DNA of 64,000 nucleotides from JBGSOV01 sp964558715 (GTDB lineage Bacteria; Patescibacteriota; Gracilibacteria; CAIRYL01; GCA-016699755): assembly GCA_964558715.1 (NCBI GenBank), contig CAZLFD010000002.1, forward strand, positions 21,098 to 85,097, written 5' to 3'. A program made the position numbers and the translations under genes. Positions 53,985 to 62,638 of the stretch are shown piece after piece (the first letter of the stretch is position 1; each line of letters opens with the position of its first letter). The notes below the pieces were generated by a model, which saw only the letters and a list, made by a program, of their open reading frames with translations, did not search any database and was not told where the DNA came from.

Positions 53985-54199
53985 TTTTTACGAAAACGGG
54001 AAAGGCGCGAATCGAGGGTTTCTTTTTTCCACCTGAGCATTCTGCGCCACATTCTTTTGCCGTGGTATGGCGAAATCAGAAAAATCCCACCGGCGATCAA
54101 AACAATGCCGGGCCCAGGGGTAACGAGCAGTACGATTCCTACGAGTATTAGGACGATGCCGCTGACGATTTCCAATATTCTCAATATGAATGATTTCAT
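53981..54199 (-). CDS. PGPGW-type small membrane protein
   Basis: 72 aa with two hydrophobic helices around VTPGPGIVLIAGG and a basic Arg/Lys-rich C-terminus (KRMWRRMLRW). Resembles the family of small PGPGW transmembrane proteins of unknown role. Lies 6 nt after nadB and overlaps rsmI by 4 nt, so probably co-transcribed. Confidence 0.75.
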   Translation of the reverse strand: MKSFILRILEIVSGIVLILVGIVLLVTPGPGIVLIAGGIFLISPYHGKRMWRRMLRWKKETLDSRLSRFRKK

Positions 54200-54205
54200 A
54201 AGGTA

Positions 54206-55645
54206 TCAAATGGCGCCTTCATCGGCAAGAAAGTGGCTCCCCAGCGAATGCGTACGTGCTTTTGCTGCTTCGGCAATAAAGGTCGCCACCGCTAGTACGT
54301 TCTTTGTTTCGGTGCCGGTCGGCTGCAAAGCAGAGAGCTCGTCGATCGCCTTGGTCAGGTTTGGCCCCGAACGAATGATACCGAGATGATCCCAGCAGAT
54401 ACGTTGGATCTCTTGGCGGATGTTGGCATCACTTGAGGTTTCGCTGACAAAGGGAGTCGTGTGATACAGTGCATCGCAATCGGGTGTTTCAAGCCTGTTT
54501 TTCTCGGCTTGCGCCGTAAAGTCATCGGCAATCTGCAGAGCAAACACCACACCTTCGAGCAAAGAATTGCTCGCCAAACGGTTGGCGCCGTGCACCCCCG
54601 TGCAGGCGACTTCACCAACAACAGAAAGATGGTGGAGAGTGCTTCTGCCTTTCAAATCGCTAGTAATTCCTCCATTTAAAAAATGCGCCGCGGGGGTAAC
54701 AGGGATAAAGTCGCGCCCGGGCAGTAGGTTTTCTTCTGACAACATATGCGATATTTCTGGAAAGCGTGTCTGCCAAAAACTTGCTTCGTGCATCGAGAGA
54801 TCTAAATATGCACCGCTATCACGCTGAGCTCTTACGATCTGCCGAGCAACTTCATCTCGCGTTGCAAGATCATCGCCTACAGAAATACCTTGCGCATTGA
54901 CAATACGTGCACCCACGCCGCGCAGTGCTTCAGATAATAAAAAGAGTGGAGAGTGCTTGGCGAGCAAAGCGGTCGGATGAAACTGCACAAACTCCAGGTC
55001 TTTCTTCTCTGCTCCGGCTCGAACAGCAAGGGCGATTCCGTCACCGGTCGCCTCTGGAGGGTTCGTGGTGCGTGCGTACACTTGGCCTGCTCCGCCACTG
55101 GCAAGCACCGTGCGCTTAGCAAAAATCCGTTTTGTCTCGTTTTCATGAACGCATTCCACCCCATGCACTGTTTGCCCGCGCACGAGCAGGTCACTGACAA
55201 AAGCGTTCTCTACAACGGTAATCGTATCCGAACTTCGAACGGCATCTCGCAAAGATCTGGCAATCGATGCGCCTGTGTGATCGGCCACATGCCAAATGCG
55301 CGAAAAACGGTGCCCGCCCTCTAAGTGCAGAGAAGCGTCGAAACGCACGCCATTCGCCTCTAAAAAATCCAAAGTATCATCAGCACGTCCGACCAAAAGT
55401 TCAACGGCAGCCAAGTCGTTATGATGCCCTCCGGCAGCGATAGTATCTTCGTAATGGGCTTTTATGGAATCTTGTTCTGTGTGGTTTTTGCGTACAGCAG
55501 AAATACCGCCTTGCGCGTAAGGAGTAGACCCAGAGATCAAATTCTTTTTCGAAAGCAGTATCACACTCCCTAATTGAGAGAGTTTGAGAGCGGTGCTCAT
55601 TCCGCCAATGCCGCTTCCGACGACAAGAAAATCGGTGATGATCAT
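54206..55645 (-). CDS. nadB: L-aspartate oxidase
   Basis: FAD enzyme making iminoaspartate for NAD synthesis. N-terminal FAD motif VVGSGIGGMSTALKL, SGSTPYAQGGISAV, HVADHTGASIARSL, LASGGAGQVYARTTNP, GDGIALAVRAGA, QFHPTAL and EVACTGVHGANRLASNSLLEG. 479 aa, somewhat shorter than E. coli (540) at the C-terminus. nadA and nadC are not in the window. A fumarate-reductase-like relative is less likely because of the GVHGANRLASNSLLE signature. Confidence 0.93.
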   Translation of the reverse strand: MIITDFLVVGSGIGGMSTALKLSQLGSVILLSKKNLISGSTPYAQGGISAVRKNHTEQDSIKAHYEDTIAAGGHHNDLAAVELLVGRADDTLDFLEANGVRFDASLHLEGGHRFSRIWHVADHTGASIARSLRDAVRSSDTITVVENAFVSDLLVRGQTVHGVECVHENETKRIFAKRTVLASGGAGQVYARTTNPPEATGDGIALAVRAGAEKKDLEFVQFHPTALLAKHSPLFLLSEALRGVGARIVNAQGISVGDDLATRDEVARQIVRAQRDSGAYLDLSMHEASFWQTRFPEISHMLSEENLLPGRDFIPVTPAAHFLNGGITSDLKGRSTLHHLSVVGEVACTGVHGANRLASNSLLEGVVFALQIADDFTAQAEKNRLETPDCDALYHTTPFVSETSSDANIRQEIQRICWDHLGIIRSGPNLTKAIDELSALQPTGTETKNVLAVATFIAEAAKARTHSLGSHFLADEGAI

Positions 55646-55650
55646 AACGA

Positions 55651-56694
55651 TTAGCGGTGGTAATACTGCTCACTCGACAGATATTCTGTAGGATTTAGCG
55701 AAGGAATACCATGGGGAAAATGTGCCTCTTGCCCTGGATGTTCATTGGGCGCTTGCGGAATTATAGTTTGCGGATGATTGGCTTTTACCCGCTCTTCTCC
55801 ATGAAAATGCAAAAAGGCGATGGTCCACATCGCTTCTGAGAAAACAAAGAGGATGCCGGTTAAATACGAGGCGATAAAAACAAGCACAAAAAAGAAAACT
55901 GCAGCGATGATAATACCAATCATTTCAGATGCTAAGGTGGCAAACAATCCGGTAAGCGCCGCCAAAGCAATCGGTAAAAAGAGGACGATCAGCACATTGA
56001 TGATCACCCGCAATTCGACCAGTAAAAACAAGATCATGATGCGAAACGTCTGTGAAATATTTTCGGCGACTGTTTTAAATGATTGCGAGATCGCTGGCGT
56101 AAAACCTTTGTCGCGGAGCATGATCGCTTGCGTCGTAAACGAGCAAAAAAACAGGCCGATCAAACCGACGATAGATAGAAAAATCAGTAGTGGCATCAAA
56201 AAACGTAATGCTCCGGTAAGATTACGAGCGATGAAAAAGATTTCTGAAATAAAGGTGATCGGCGTCAGGGCGTTTTTCATCAGCGATATTTCGAGAATCG
56301 GGAAAAAATGAAAGAGTGCCTTCGTAAAGCCATGCTCCATTTTTTCACCCCGCCACGATTGGGCGACCAAGTGCGCAATGGCGGCGCGGCACATCATCGG
56401 CGCAAAAAACCAGCCGAGCAATATGGTGATAGTGACAAAAATTGAAAAAGCGAGCACGAGCGGGCTTTGAGTAGTAAATTCTAGTATTGCCAATGAATAA
56501 TCGACCCAAAATCCGTGATCTTGCACTCCGGAAAAAAGCTTCGAATGGCGAAAGGCCTCGATTTGATAATAGACGTAGAGTCCGGTGACGATAATCGAAA
56601 AAAAGGCCGGCACAAATCCGTACTTGAACAGCTTTGCGCGGTGTGCGATCGTCAGGCGCCAAGCTTCGGCAACGATCTCGCGGGATGATTTCAT
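55651..56694 (-). CDS. Polytopic membrane protein, unknown
   Basis: 347 aa from ATG 56694 (the frame opens at 56733). About six membrane segments, a cytoplasmic N-terminus (SSREIVAEAWRLTIAHRAKLF) and a Pro/His-rich soluble tail. Glu/Asp/Gly residues are rare inside the helices. No family recognised. Lies 5 nt upstream of nadB in the same direction. Confidence 0.75.
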   Translation of the reverse strand: MKSSREIVAEAWRLTIAHRAKLFKYGFVPAFFSIIVTGLYVYYQIEAFRHSKLFSGVQDHGFWVDYSLAILEFTTQSPLVLAFSIFVTITILLGWFFAPMMCRAAIAHLVAQSWRGEKMEHGFTKALFHFFPILEISLMKNALTPITFISEIFFIARNLTGALRFLMPLLIFLSIVGLIGLFFCSFTTQAIMLRDKGFTPAISQSFKTVAENISQTFRIMILFLLVELRVIINVLIVLFLPIALAALTGLFATLASEMIGIIIAAVFFFVLVFIASYLTGILFVFSEAMWTIAFLHFHGEERVKANHPQTIIPQAPNEHPGQEAHFPHGIPSLNPTEYLSSEQYYHR

Positions 56695-56859
56695 GCTTTT
56701 AATACCAAGCAAAGAATACACGAAGGCTGACAAGCAGCCGAAATATTCCCATGTATCTTCACGATTATTAGAGATGAAGTCAAATAGTGTGTGACGGAAT
56801 TGTCTATTAGAACCGCCAATATTTGCTGTGGAGCGTAAACAGAGGCATTAGCTACTGTC

Positions 56860-56995
56860 GTTGCGAGAAGTCATCCTGGGGCGGACGACGCGGCAATCCA
56901 GAAAACAAAAAAGTTTTTACATGTTCTTGTCTCGATTGCGAAGCCTGCCCCGTACTAGATACGGGGGCTTCTTCATGCGCAACGCTGCGCGGTTT
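56860..56995. repeat. Intergenic repeat/hairpin element (family C)
   Basis: gtcgttgcgag...ggcaatccag resembles a known type of dispersed bacterial repeat. It is followed by a strong hairpin at 56941-56970: CCCCGTA-CTAGA-TACGGGG inside AAGC/GCTT. A smaller stem GCGCA/TGCGC follows. Together with bases 56695-57124 this is a 430-base gap with no gene that I can support. Confidence 0.45.
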
Positions 56996-57124
56996 CGCTT
57001 AGACAAACTTACTTTCATACTGATGGCCCTCTAAAGTTGTTAGAATGGGGATTGCATTTCTCATCACTTTGACGTCGGTATTTTTATCTGCCACACTAGC
57101 AATCAGAAATGTTTTATTTGTGCC

Positions 57125-57928
57125 ATGAAAAAACCTCTCTTACTCGGAAGCTTCCTCTTACTTGCTGCTTGCGCATCGCCTCAAGCCGAGCCACCAGAAG
57201 AGGTGGGCCAGTTTCCTCCAGATTATATCGTCTCGCTCGAAGGATCGCCCTCGCCTGCTGCGAGCGGTACCGTTTCATCACCGAGCGGTAGCCCAATGGC
57301 ATCTGACGATATTTTTGCTACAACTAGCCCGCTGCCAGAAGACGAGGTGACCGATGTAGCGGCTTTGCGTGAGCAAAATACCGAACTTGCCCTCGAGGTC
57401 GAATCACTGCAAACAAAGTTACTCTTGGCACAAGAAGAGCTTTCACAAGCGGCTGAGTCGGTACCGGCATCTGTAGCCGGAAGCTTAAACGAGTCGCATT
57501 TGCAGATCGTCGCAAACGCCATTGCCAATACAGAGCAGCCAGAATACCCCTTTCGTAATTGCGGACAACTTTCCACTTTATTGCGCGAAAGTTGGTTTAG
57601 TTCATTTTCCGACACCCTTAATACCGCCCGTATCCGCTTTGCCAATGGCTTTTTAGAAACGAGCGACCTCTTTGGTGGTTGCCATAGCGCTGAAGGGAAC
57701 ATGGCCTTTTTCTTGGGGGCAGAACGCGGCGACACACTCAAGTTTGTTTTACTCAAATATCGCACCGATACCCGCCAGCTCGAACCGGCTTTACTTCTCG
57801 ATGGCGCTGATACCGCTATTGTCACTGAATTTGGGAATCGCGAGGGTCCGTATGTAAATTTTCCTGCGGATGACGGGCGCACTTTCCGCTACTTCTACGA
57901 TGCTAATGTTGTTGTGCAGACACCGTAA
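57125..57928 (+). CDS. Lipoprotein with coiled coil, unknown
   Basis: 267 aa. Lipobox LLAAC with Cys16, then a Pro/Ser-rich linker (SPSPAASGTVSSPSGS), a short coiled coil (ALREQNTELALEVESLQTKL, about 80-110), and a soluble domain with Cys at NCGQL and GGCHS that could pair. The C-terminal domain was not recognised. No Shine-Dalgarno. Confidence 0.8.
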   Translation: MKKPLLLGSFLLLAACASPQAEPPEEVGQFPPDYIVSLEGSPSPAASGTVSSPSGSPMASDDIFATTSPLPEDEVTDVAALREQNTELALEVESLQTKLLLAQEELSQAAESVPASVAGSLNESHLQIVANAIANTEQPEYPFRNCGQLSTLLRESWFSSFSDTLNTARIRFANGFLETSDLFGGCHSAEGNMAFFLGAERGDTLKFVLLKYRTDTRQLEPALLLDGADTAIVTEFGNREGPYVNFPADDGRTFRYFYDANVVVQTP

Positions 57929-57988
57929 CACAAGCTGCAACTATGTAAGAAAACAGTGCACAGTATGAATTCCTTTTGATTTAAGAAC

Positions 57989-58531
57989 ATGGTACTGACA
58001 AATTCTTTGCAAGACCTGCTCGGCATGCAATCACCAGATTTTACGCTCCCCGGTATCGACGGCAATACCTACACGTTAGAATCGTTCGCGGGCAGTAACG
58101 TTTTGGTGATTATCTTTATGTGTAACCATTGCCCCTATGTAAAAGCGGTACTGGGTCGCCTCAACCGGCTGGCCGCCTCTTTCGACGCAAGCGATGTTGC
58201 CTTTGTCGGTATTAGCGCCAACGATGCCGAGAATTATCCCGAAGACTCATTTGAAGAGATGCAACAACTGCCGATTGAATTCCCCTATTTATACGATGAA
58301 TCGCAAGCAGTAGCGCGAGCATACCAGGCAGTTTGCACGCCAGATATCTTTGTTTTTGATGATGCTCGCAAGCTGGCATATCACGGGCGCATCGACGATA
58401 ATTGGAAGGATGAATCGGCTGTCACTAAGCAAGAACTTCGTGCCGGAATCGACGGTATTCTATCCGGTAATCCTGTGGCTCCGGATGCGCAAATTCCGAG
58501 TATGGGTTGCAATATCAAATGGAAAAACTGA
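57989..58531 (+). CDS. AhpC/TSA-family thioredoxin-like protein
   Basis: Redoxin domain with Cys45-Asn-His-Cys48 (FMCNHCPYVKA), the CTPDIFVFD cis-Pro region and a conserved MGCNIKW C-terminus. 180 aa, no signal peptide seen. The stop is immediately followed by the convergent RnfD-like gene end. Likely a thiol peroxidase or disulfide reductase; the exact partner is unknown. Confidence 0.88.
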   Translation: MVLTNSLQDLLGMQSPDFTLPGIDGNTYTLESFAGSNVLVIIFMCNHCPYVKAVLGRLNRLAASFDASDVAFVGISANDAENYPEDSFEEMQQLPIEFPYLYDESQAVARAYQAVCTPDIFVFDDARKLAYHGRIDDNWKDESAVTKQELRAGIDGILSGNPVAPDAQIPSMGCNIKWKN

Positions 58532-59392
58532 TCAGTGCCGCAATCGCCAAGCACTCGCAAGAATCAATCCGATATTGGCGACAGCAAGTGCCAGTAAGTA
58601 GCTGTGTTTCTCGATAAAAGGAATGTTGATGAATGGGAGTACTTGTGGCAGAAAAAGCAAAAATGCGACAAATGCGCCATAACCCCATTGCCATAAGTGA
58701 TCATCGGGTGAGGTTCTTAGATCGGTCAACAAAAAAGCGGCAAAAAAGTAGAGAAAAGGGTCGGTGCTAAAAAACTCCGCAGCGCCGTTCGCTCCATTTA
58801 AAAACACGCTCAACAGGGCACAAGCCAGAAAAAAGGCCGTAATCACGGGGGTTCGATTCCATTTGGGTAAGCCCCAAAATATCCAAATAGCTAAGAGCAG
58901 GGCGACCCAAGAAACAGATATTCCGCCAACGGTAAACAATTCATCAAAGTTTAGGCGCGCAGCATCACCGATTACGGTCACTCCCGGCAGCAATGCGCCA
59001 AGAACCGCTCCAAACAAAATACCGAGTATAGCCGGGTTTACCATCGGACGGCCCGCAATCTCAAGAAAATACTTGCTGACGATAGCCACCGAGACGATAG
59101 ATACAAGGGTCAATGTTTGAAAGGTAAGCGCCCAAGGAGTTGGGTTTGGGTCGAGGAGTAAGAAAATGATCAGGAGTATGACGGTCAATGATTCCCAGGC
59201 CTTTTGGATGCCCGTCAAGAATCGTAAAGCCACAAAAAGTGCCGTTCCAAAGGTGAGTATCTGCACTAAAAAAATCAGCTCTTCTTGCACAAATCCACCG
59301 TTTTGGCGGATGACCAGATACGAGAGCGCAGCCAATACGGCAATCGCTTGTAAAACTGGTTCAAACACAAATCGGGGCTGTGAAATACGCAT
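58532..59392 (-). CDS. RnfD/NqrB-like integral membrane protein
   Basis: 286 aa, about eight to ten membrane helices. RnfD/NqrB-family landmarks are GRPMVNPAILG and the DLRTSPDD loop. No SGAT-type covalent flavin site was seen, and no other Rnf or Nqr subunit is near. It is divergent from the FMN-binding lipoprotein with 50 nt between, and together with ApbE suggests a small membrane flavin electron-transfer module. Confidence 0.8.
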   Translation of the reverse strand: MRISQPRFVFEPVLQAIAVLAALSYLVIRQNGGFVQEELIFLVQILTFGTALFVALRFLTGIQKAWESLTVILLIIFLLLDPNPTPWALTFQTLTLVSIVSVAIVSKYFLEIAGRPMVNPAILGILFGAVLGALLPGVTVIGDAARLNFDELFTVGGISVSWVALLLAIWIFWGLPKWNRTPVITAFFLACALLSVFLNGANGAAEFFSTDPFLYFFAAFLLTDLRTSPDDHLWQWGYGAFVAFLLFLPQVLPFINIPFIEKHSYLLALAVANIGLILASAWRLRH

Positions 59393-59442
59393 GTTGTATT
59401 AGAACAGAAAAAAAGCTATCATGCCTTTGATTTCGGCAGCTG

Positions 59443-60222
59443 ATGAAAAACAAGATGATACTTTTGGCCTGCATGCTCCTGGGGAGTGTTGGGGTCTCTG
59501 CATGTAACAATACTACGCCTCCTGCAGAAAAAACTGAAAATAAAATTCCCTCGCCTACCCCAGAAAACAGCGCCGCTCGCAGCCCTACACCTCTTCCGTC
59601 AGAAGAAGAGGAATACTTTCCGGAGCCGTCGCCGTCACCCGATACGACTGATTTGGTTGATACCATTCCAGAAGACGAGATGATCGAGATGATCGATAGT
59701 TTATGGGGGCGCGGCAGCAACGACAAAGAAATCGAGTTCCCTGCAGATAATGGAGAGGAAGAAATTTCGGAGCAAGCAGAACCTTCTCCCACAAAAACTC
59801 CGACACCCACCCCATTGCCTAGCCCTACGCCAAGTGCTACTGCTAAGCCAGAAGCTGAGGCCACCGAAGCAGCTGAAGCTAGCCCAATCGACGAAGAAGC
59901 CGCAGAAGCGGCAAATACAGCCCAATATAAAAACGGTTTCTATACCGCGACTGGCGGCTACAATAGCCCCGCTGGAAGCGAGACTGTCGAAATCGAACTG
60001 GCAATCGATGATGATAAGGTCATCAATGTAAATATCATCCCGCAGGCACGAAACGAAACGAGTCAGCGTTACCAGCAGCTATTTGCAGAAGGTATCGGCT
60101 TGGTCGTAATCGGTAAAGAGCTCAGCGAAATTGGTGATTATGCCAGTGTAAATGGCAGTTCACTCACCCCCGGTGGGTTCGACCGTGCTCTGCGTAAAAT
60201 CCGTGATGAAGCAAAGCTATAA
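59443..60222 (+). CDS. Lipoprotein with FMN-binding domain
   Basis: 259 aa. Lipobox VSAC with Cys21, a long acidic Pro/Thr/Ser linker (about 22-155), then an FMN_bind domain (about 160-258): YKNGFYTATGGYNSPAGSETVEI, and VNGSSLTPGGFDRAL. The motif G238-Ser239-Ser240-Leu-Thr242 fits the ApbE target pattern, with Ser240 as the likely acceptor of the covalent FMN. The apbE gene overlaps by 17 nt. Extracytoplasmic electron carrier, like the RnfG domain. Confidence 0.88.
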   Translation: MKNKMILLACMLLGSVGVSACNNTTPPAEKTENKIPSPTPENSAARSPTPLPSEEEEYFPEPSPSPDTTDLVDTIPEDEMIEMIDSLWGRGSNDKEIEFPADNGEEEISEQAEPSPTKTPTPTPLPSPTPSATAKPEAEATEAAEASPIDEEAAEAANTAQYKNGFYTATGGYNSPAGSETVEIELAIDDDKVINVNIIPQARNETSQRYQQLFAEGIGLVVIGKELSEIGDYASVNGSSLTPGGFDRALRKIRDEAKL

Positions 60223-61093
60223 ACAGTCTCGTGAGCTCTTGGGCAGCCAGATTACGCTGACCGTCTGTGATGAGGCTGCCAAAAAAAACGAGGTCGAACA
60301 CGCCATACAGGCGGCATTTTCGGAGTGTGAACGGATTGAAAAGCAGTTTTCGCGCTTTATTAAAACGAGTGAACTTTCTGAGCTTAATCAGCGGATCGAT
60401 GAGCCGACCAAAGTTTCAGAAGAGTGCTTTTTATTGCTCGAATTTGCCGAACAGATCAAACAAGCAACGCGTGGGGCGTTCGATATTTCTGTTCATAGCG
60501 TTCTCGCCGGCTGGGGGTATGATGCAGAATATTCTCTGCAAGAAAAATCAAAGGGAGAGATCGGCCCGATAGTTCTGGATAGAGCAAACCTGTCGGTCAC
60601 ACTTTCTGCCCCTATCGATTTTGGTGGCATAGGCAAGGGCTACGCGCTCGACAGGATGTTACCCTTCTTTGAGGGTTTTTCGAACATTCTGCTCGATGCC
60701 GGGGGCGACTTGTACGCACGCGGTACAGACGAAAACAACAAAGCATGGAAGATTCTCTTCGAGCATCCGAGTGATACTAACAAGGCGATCGGTCACGTTC
60801 AGACAGCCCAGATGTTTTTTGCCGCCAGTAGCCCATCGCGGCGTACGTGGCGCAACCGGCACCATCTGGTGCATCCACTTAACAAAGCGCCGGCCGACGA
60901 TATGTCGATGACCTACATTCAAGCGCCCAAGGGAATCATCGCCGATGCGCTCGCCACCGCTCTTTTTGTGCTCGGCTGGGAACAGGCGATTACAGTGCTT
61001 CCGGAACTCGGCGCCGAGGCGATGCTGATCAGTAAGAATGGGAAAATCTTTCGCAGCAAAGGGTTTGAAGGAGAACTCTATGCCTCAAGATAG
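60206..61093 (+). CDS. apbE: FAD:protein FMN transferase ApbE
   Basis: Attaches FMN covalently to Ser/Thr of FMN-binding proteins. 295 aa from ATG 60206 (MKQSYKQS), inside the end of the preceding gene. Motifs: RGAFDISVHSVLAGWG, DFGGIGKGYALDRM, LLDAGGDLYARG, HHLVHPL and IADALATALFVLG. No signal peptide seen, unlike many ApbE lipoproteins, so its compartment is unclear. The likely substrate is the lipoprotein encoded just upstream. Confidence 0.92.
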   Translation: MKQSYKQSRELLGSQITLTVCDEAAKKNEVEHAIQAAFSECERIEKQFSRFIKTSELSELNQRIDEPTKVSEECFLLLEFAEQIKQATRGAFDISVHSVLAGWGYDAEYSLQEKSKGEIGPIVLDRANLSVTLSAPIDFGGIGKGYALDRMLPFFEGFSNILLDAGGDLYARGTDENNKAWKILFEHPSDTNKAIGHVQTAQMFFAASSPSRRTWRNRHHLVHPLNKAPADDMSMTYIQAPKGIIADALATALFVLGWEQAITVLPELGAEAMLISKNGKIFRSKGFEGELYASR

Positions 61094-61294
61094 TCTGATG
61101 TTCGCTCGGGTCTGTCGCATTTAATCTGAAAAATATTTTTGGAGTATTGAAAACACTTTTTTCGGATATATGGATTTCAAAATACAGAATACGATTGTTG
61201 CCATTGCATAAAATTATTGCTGGTATATTTTTTTTCATTTCAGTTGCAAGTGACATGCAGCTTAGATTTGGGAATCACGCTTCTCTTGCAAGGG
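61094..61294 (+). other. Start of a 521-base gene-free gap
   Basis: Bases 61094-61294 are AT-rich and hold no supported gene; the repeat cluster described separately follows to 61614. Confidence 0.6.
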
Positions 61295-61590
61295 ATTAGG
61301 GGTTGGGAGGGATCGACCTTATTCAACCCCCTCTGACTCCCCCGAGCTTAGGGGGAGAACTGCTCCGCGCTAAGTTGTGTGCGGGTGCGATTCTGGGTTG
61401 GTCCTCCTCCCTCAGTTAGGGAGGATTGAGGAGGGTTGTGATTATGGGTGGGGGTGGGAGTTATCCCGGGTGGCTTCCCCCCTGAGATAGGGGGGATTGA
61501 GGGGGGTCGAAACCACTGTGCGCCCGTGTATTGTTTCTGTTTGCTGTTCAACCCCCTCTAACTCCCCCGAGCTTAGGGGGAGAGCCTCAT
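61295..61590. repeat. Cluster of four family A palindromes (copies 9-12)
   Basis: Four stem-loops in 250 bases: CTCCCCC-GAGCTTA-GGGGGAG (61337-61357), TCCTCCC-TCAGTTA-GGGAGGA (61405-61425), TCCCCCC-TGAGATA-GGGGGGA (61476-61496) and CTCCCCC-GAGCTTA-GGGGGAG (61562-61582). Arms differ between copies but stay fully complementary. The loops are all 7 nt and end in TA. Each is flanked by gggaggattgaggggg or aaccccctctaac segments. Confidence 0.85.
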
Positions 61591-61614
61591 CCGCAAGCAC
61601 TCCCCCCGATCCTC

Positions 61615-62388
61615 CTAAATCATTAGCCTCTTTAGCATGGCTTCTGCTGAAAGCACACGTCTTTCTTTCGCCAGAACTTCGCCAACTTCGCCCCATTTTT
61701 TTGCCGCTGATTTCGCCGCCACAAATGGCTCAATGCCACGTGCAAGCAGGCCGCCACAAATTCCTGCCAAAGCGTCGCCTGTGCCACCTACCGCCATCTG
61801 CGGGCAACCGGTCTTGTTGTAATACACTTCTTCGCCAGAGATGATGATATCTTCTTTGCCTTTTGTAAGGATGGTAAGCCCATAGTGTTTGGTGATCTTT
61901 TTGATATTTTCTTCGGTCGCATTCATGCCAGTAAGACGGTGAAATTCGCCGGCATGTGGAGTGAGGATCGTGCCTGGTCGCTGTTCGACCAATTCGATAG
62001 TCGGGCGAAACAGGGCGCCGCCATCCACCACCACTCTGCCCTGATACGCTGCGAGAAAGGTCTCGACAGCGTTGTAATCGTCTTCCAAAAACCCACAGCC
62101 GATCACCACGGCATCTGCCCATTCGGTCGCTATTTCAGCAATCCTCTCTGCGTCGCTATGGCTAAAGTGCTTCCGCGAAAACTCATCCACGATGAAGTTT
62201 GTATGAAAAGTACGTGCGACTGCAGCATGCTTCTCTGGCAGAAACAATTGCACCAAATCGACATCTGCCGCCAGTGCCCCCAACGCTGCCAAAATCGGCG
62301 CACCGTGCATAGTGGGTGAACCGCCGATAACGACCACTTTTCCGTTATCACCTTTTTTTGCCGTTGCTTCGCGAGCCGGAAAATCCAT
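61615..62388 (-). CDS. nnrD: ADP-dependent NAD(P)H-hydrate dehydratase
   Basis: Repairs damaged NADH/NADPH hydrates; YjeF C-terminal, ribokinase-like fold. VVVIGGSPTMHGAPILAALGAL, VDGGALF, ILTPHAGEFHRLTG, LTILTKGKEDII and VGGTGDALAGICGGLLARG. 257 aa from ATG 62388 (a TTG one codon upstream is discarded). The epimerase half (nnrE) that is often fused is absent here. Family A copy 12 lies right after its stop. Confidence 0.93.
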   Translation of the reverse strand: MDFPAREATAKKGDNGKVVVIGGSPTMHGAPILAALGALAADVDLVQLFLPEKHAAVARTFHTNFIVDEFSRKHFSHSDAERIAEIATEWADAVVIGCGFLEDDYNAVETFLAAYQGRVVVDGGALFRPTIELVEQRPGTILTPHAGEFHRLTGMNATEENIKKITKHYGLTILTKGKEDIIISGEEVYYNKTGCPQMAVGGTGDALAGICGGLLARGIEPFVAAKSAAKKWGEVGEVLAKERRVLSAEAMLKRLMI

Positions 62389-62526
62389 CAATGGTATTGT
62401 CTCTCATTCTAAAGAAAAACGGAAGCGCCGTCATCTGTCTGAGCGACGCCAAGCACAGAGCAGAAGCAATGTAAGCAGATTCAAGAGCCTACCCGATGCA
62501 GGTCTTCGCAAGGTCGCCATGGTCGG

Positions 62527-62546
62527 GGCAGGCAAGCCGGAATGAC
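62527..62546 (-). repeat. Family B half-copy
   Basis: On the minus strand gtcattccggcttgcctgcc, one arm matching the family B palindromes at 46050 and 51497. In the gap before purA. Confidence 0.35.
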
Positions 62547-62638
62547 GCCTACCCAAAGGCGATACAAAAAGAAACAATCAGGCATGACAATCCGATAAAA
62601 ATTCGGCAGACTGGTGCGGGCTTCATTTTTTCCGCAGC

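Noticed and set aside
55820..56311. Plus-strand basic 163-codon frame opposite the membrane protein gene
   Set aside because: Antisense to hydrophobic codons, which read as Lys/Ile-rich; no promoter or motif.
61295..61590. CRISPR array
   Set aside because: The repeats are palindromes with variable arms and irregular spacing, there are no uniform direct repeats with unique spacers, and no cas gene is near.
62392..62638. Purine riboswitch before purA
   Set aside because: I could not find a three-way junction with the conserved loops; only a family B half-copy is visible.
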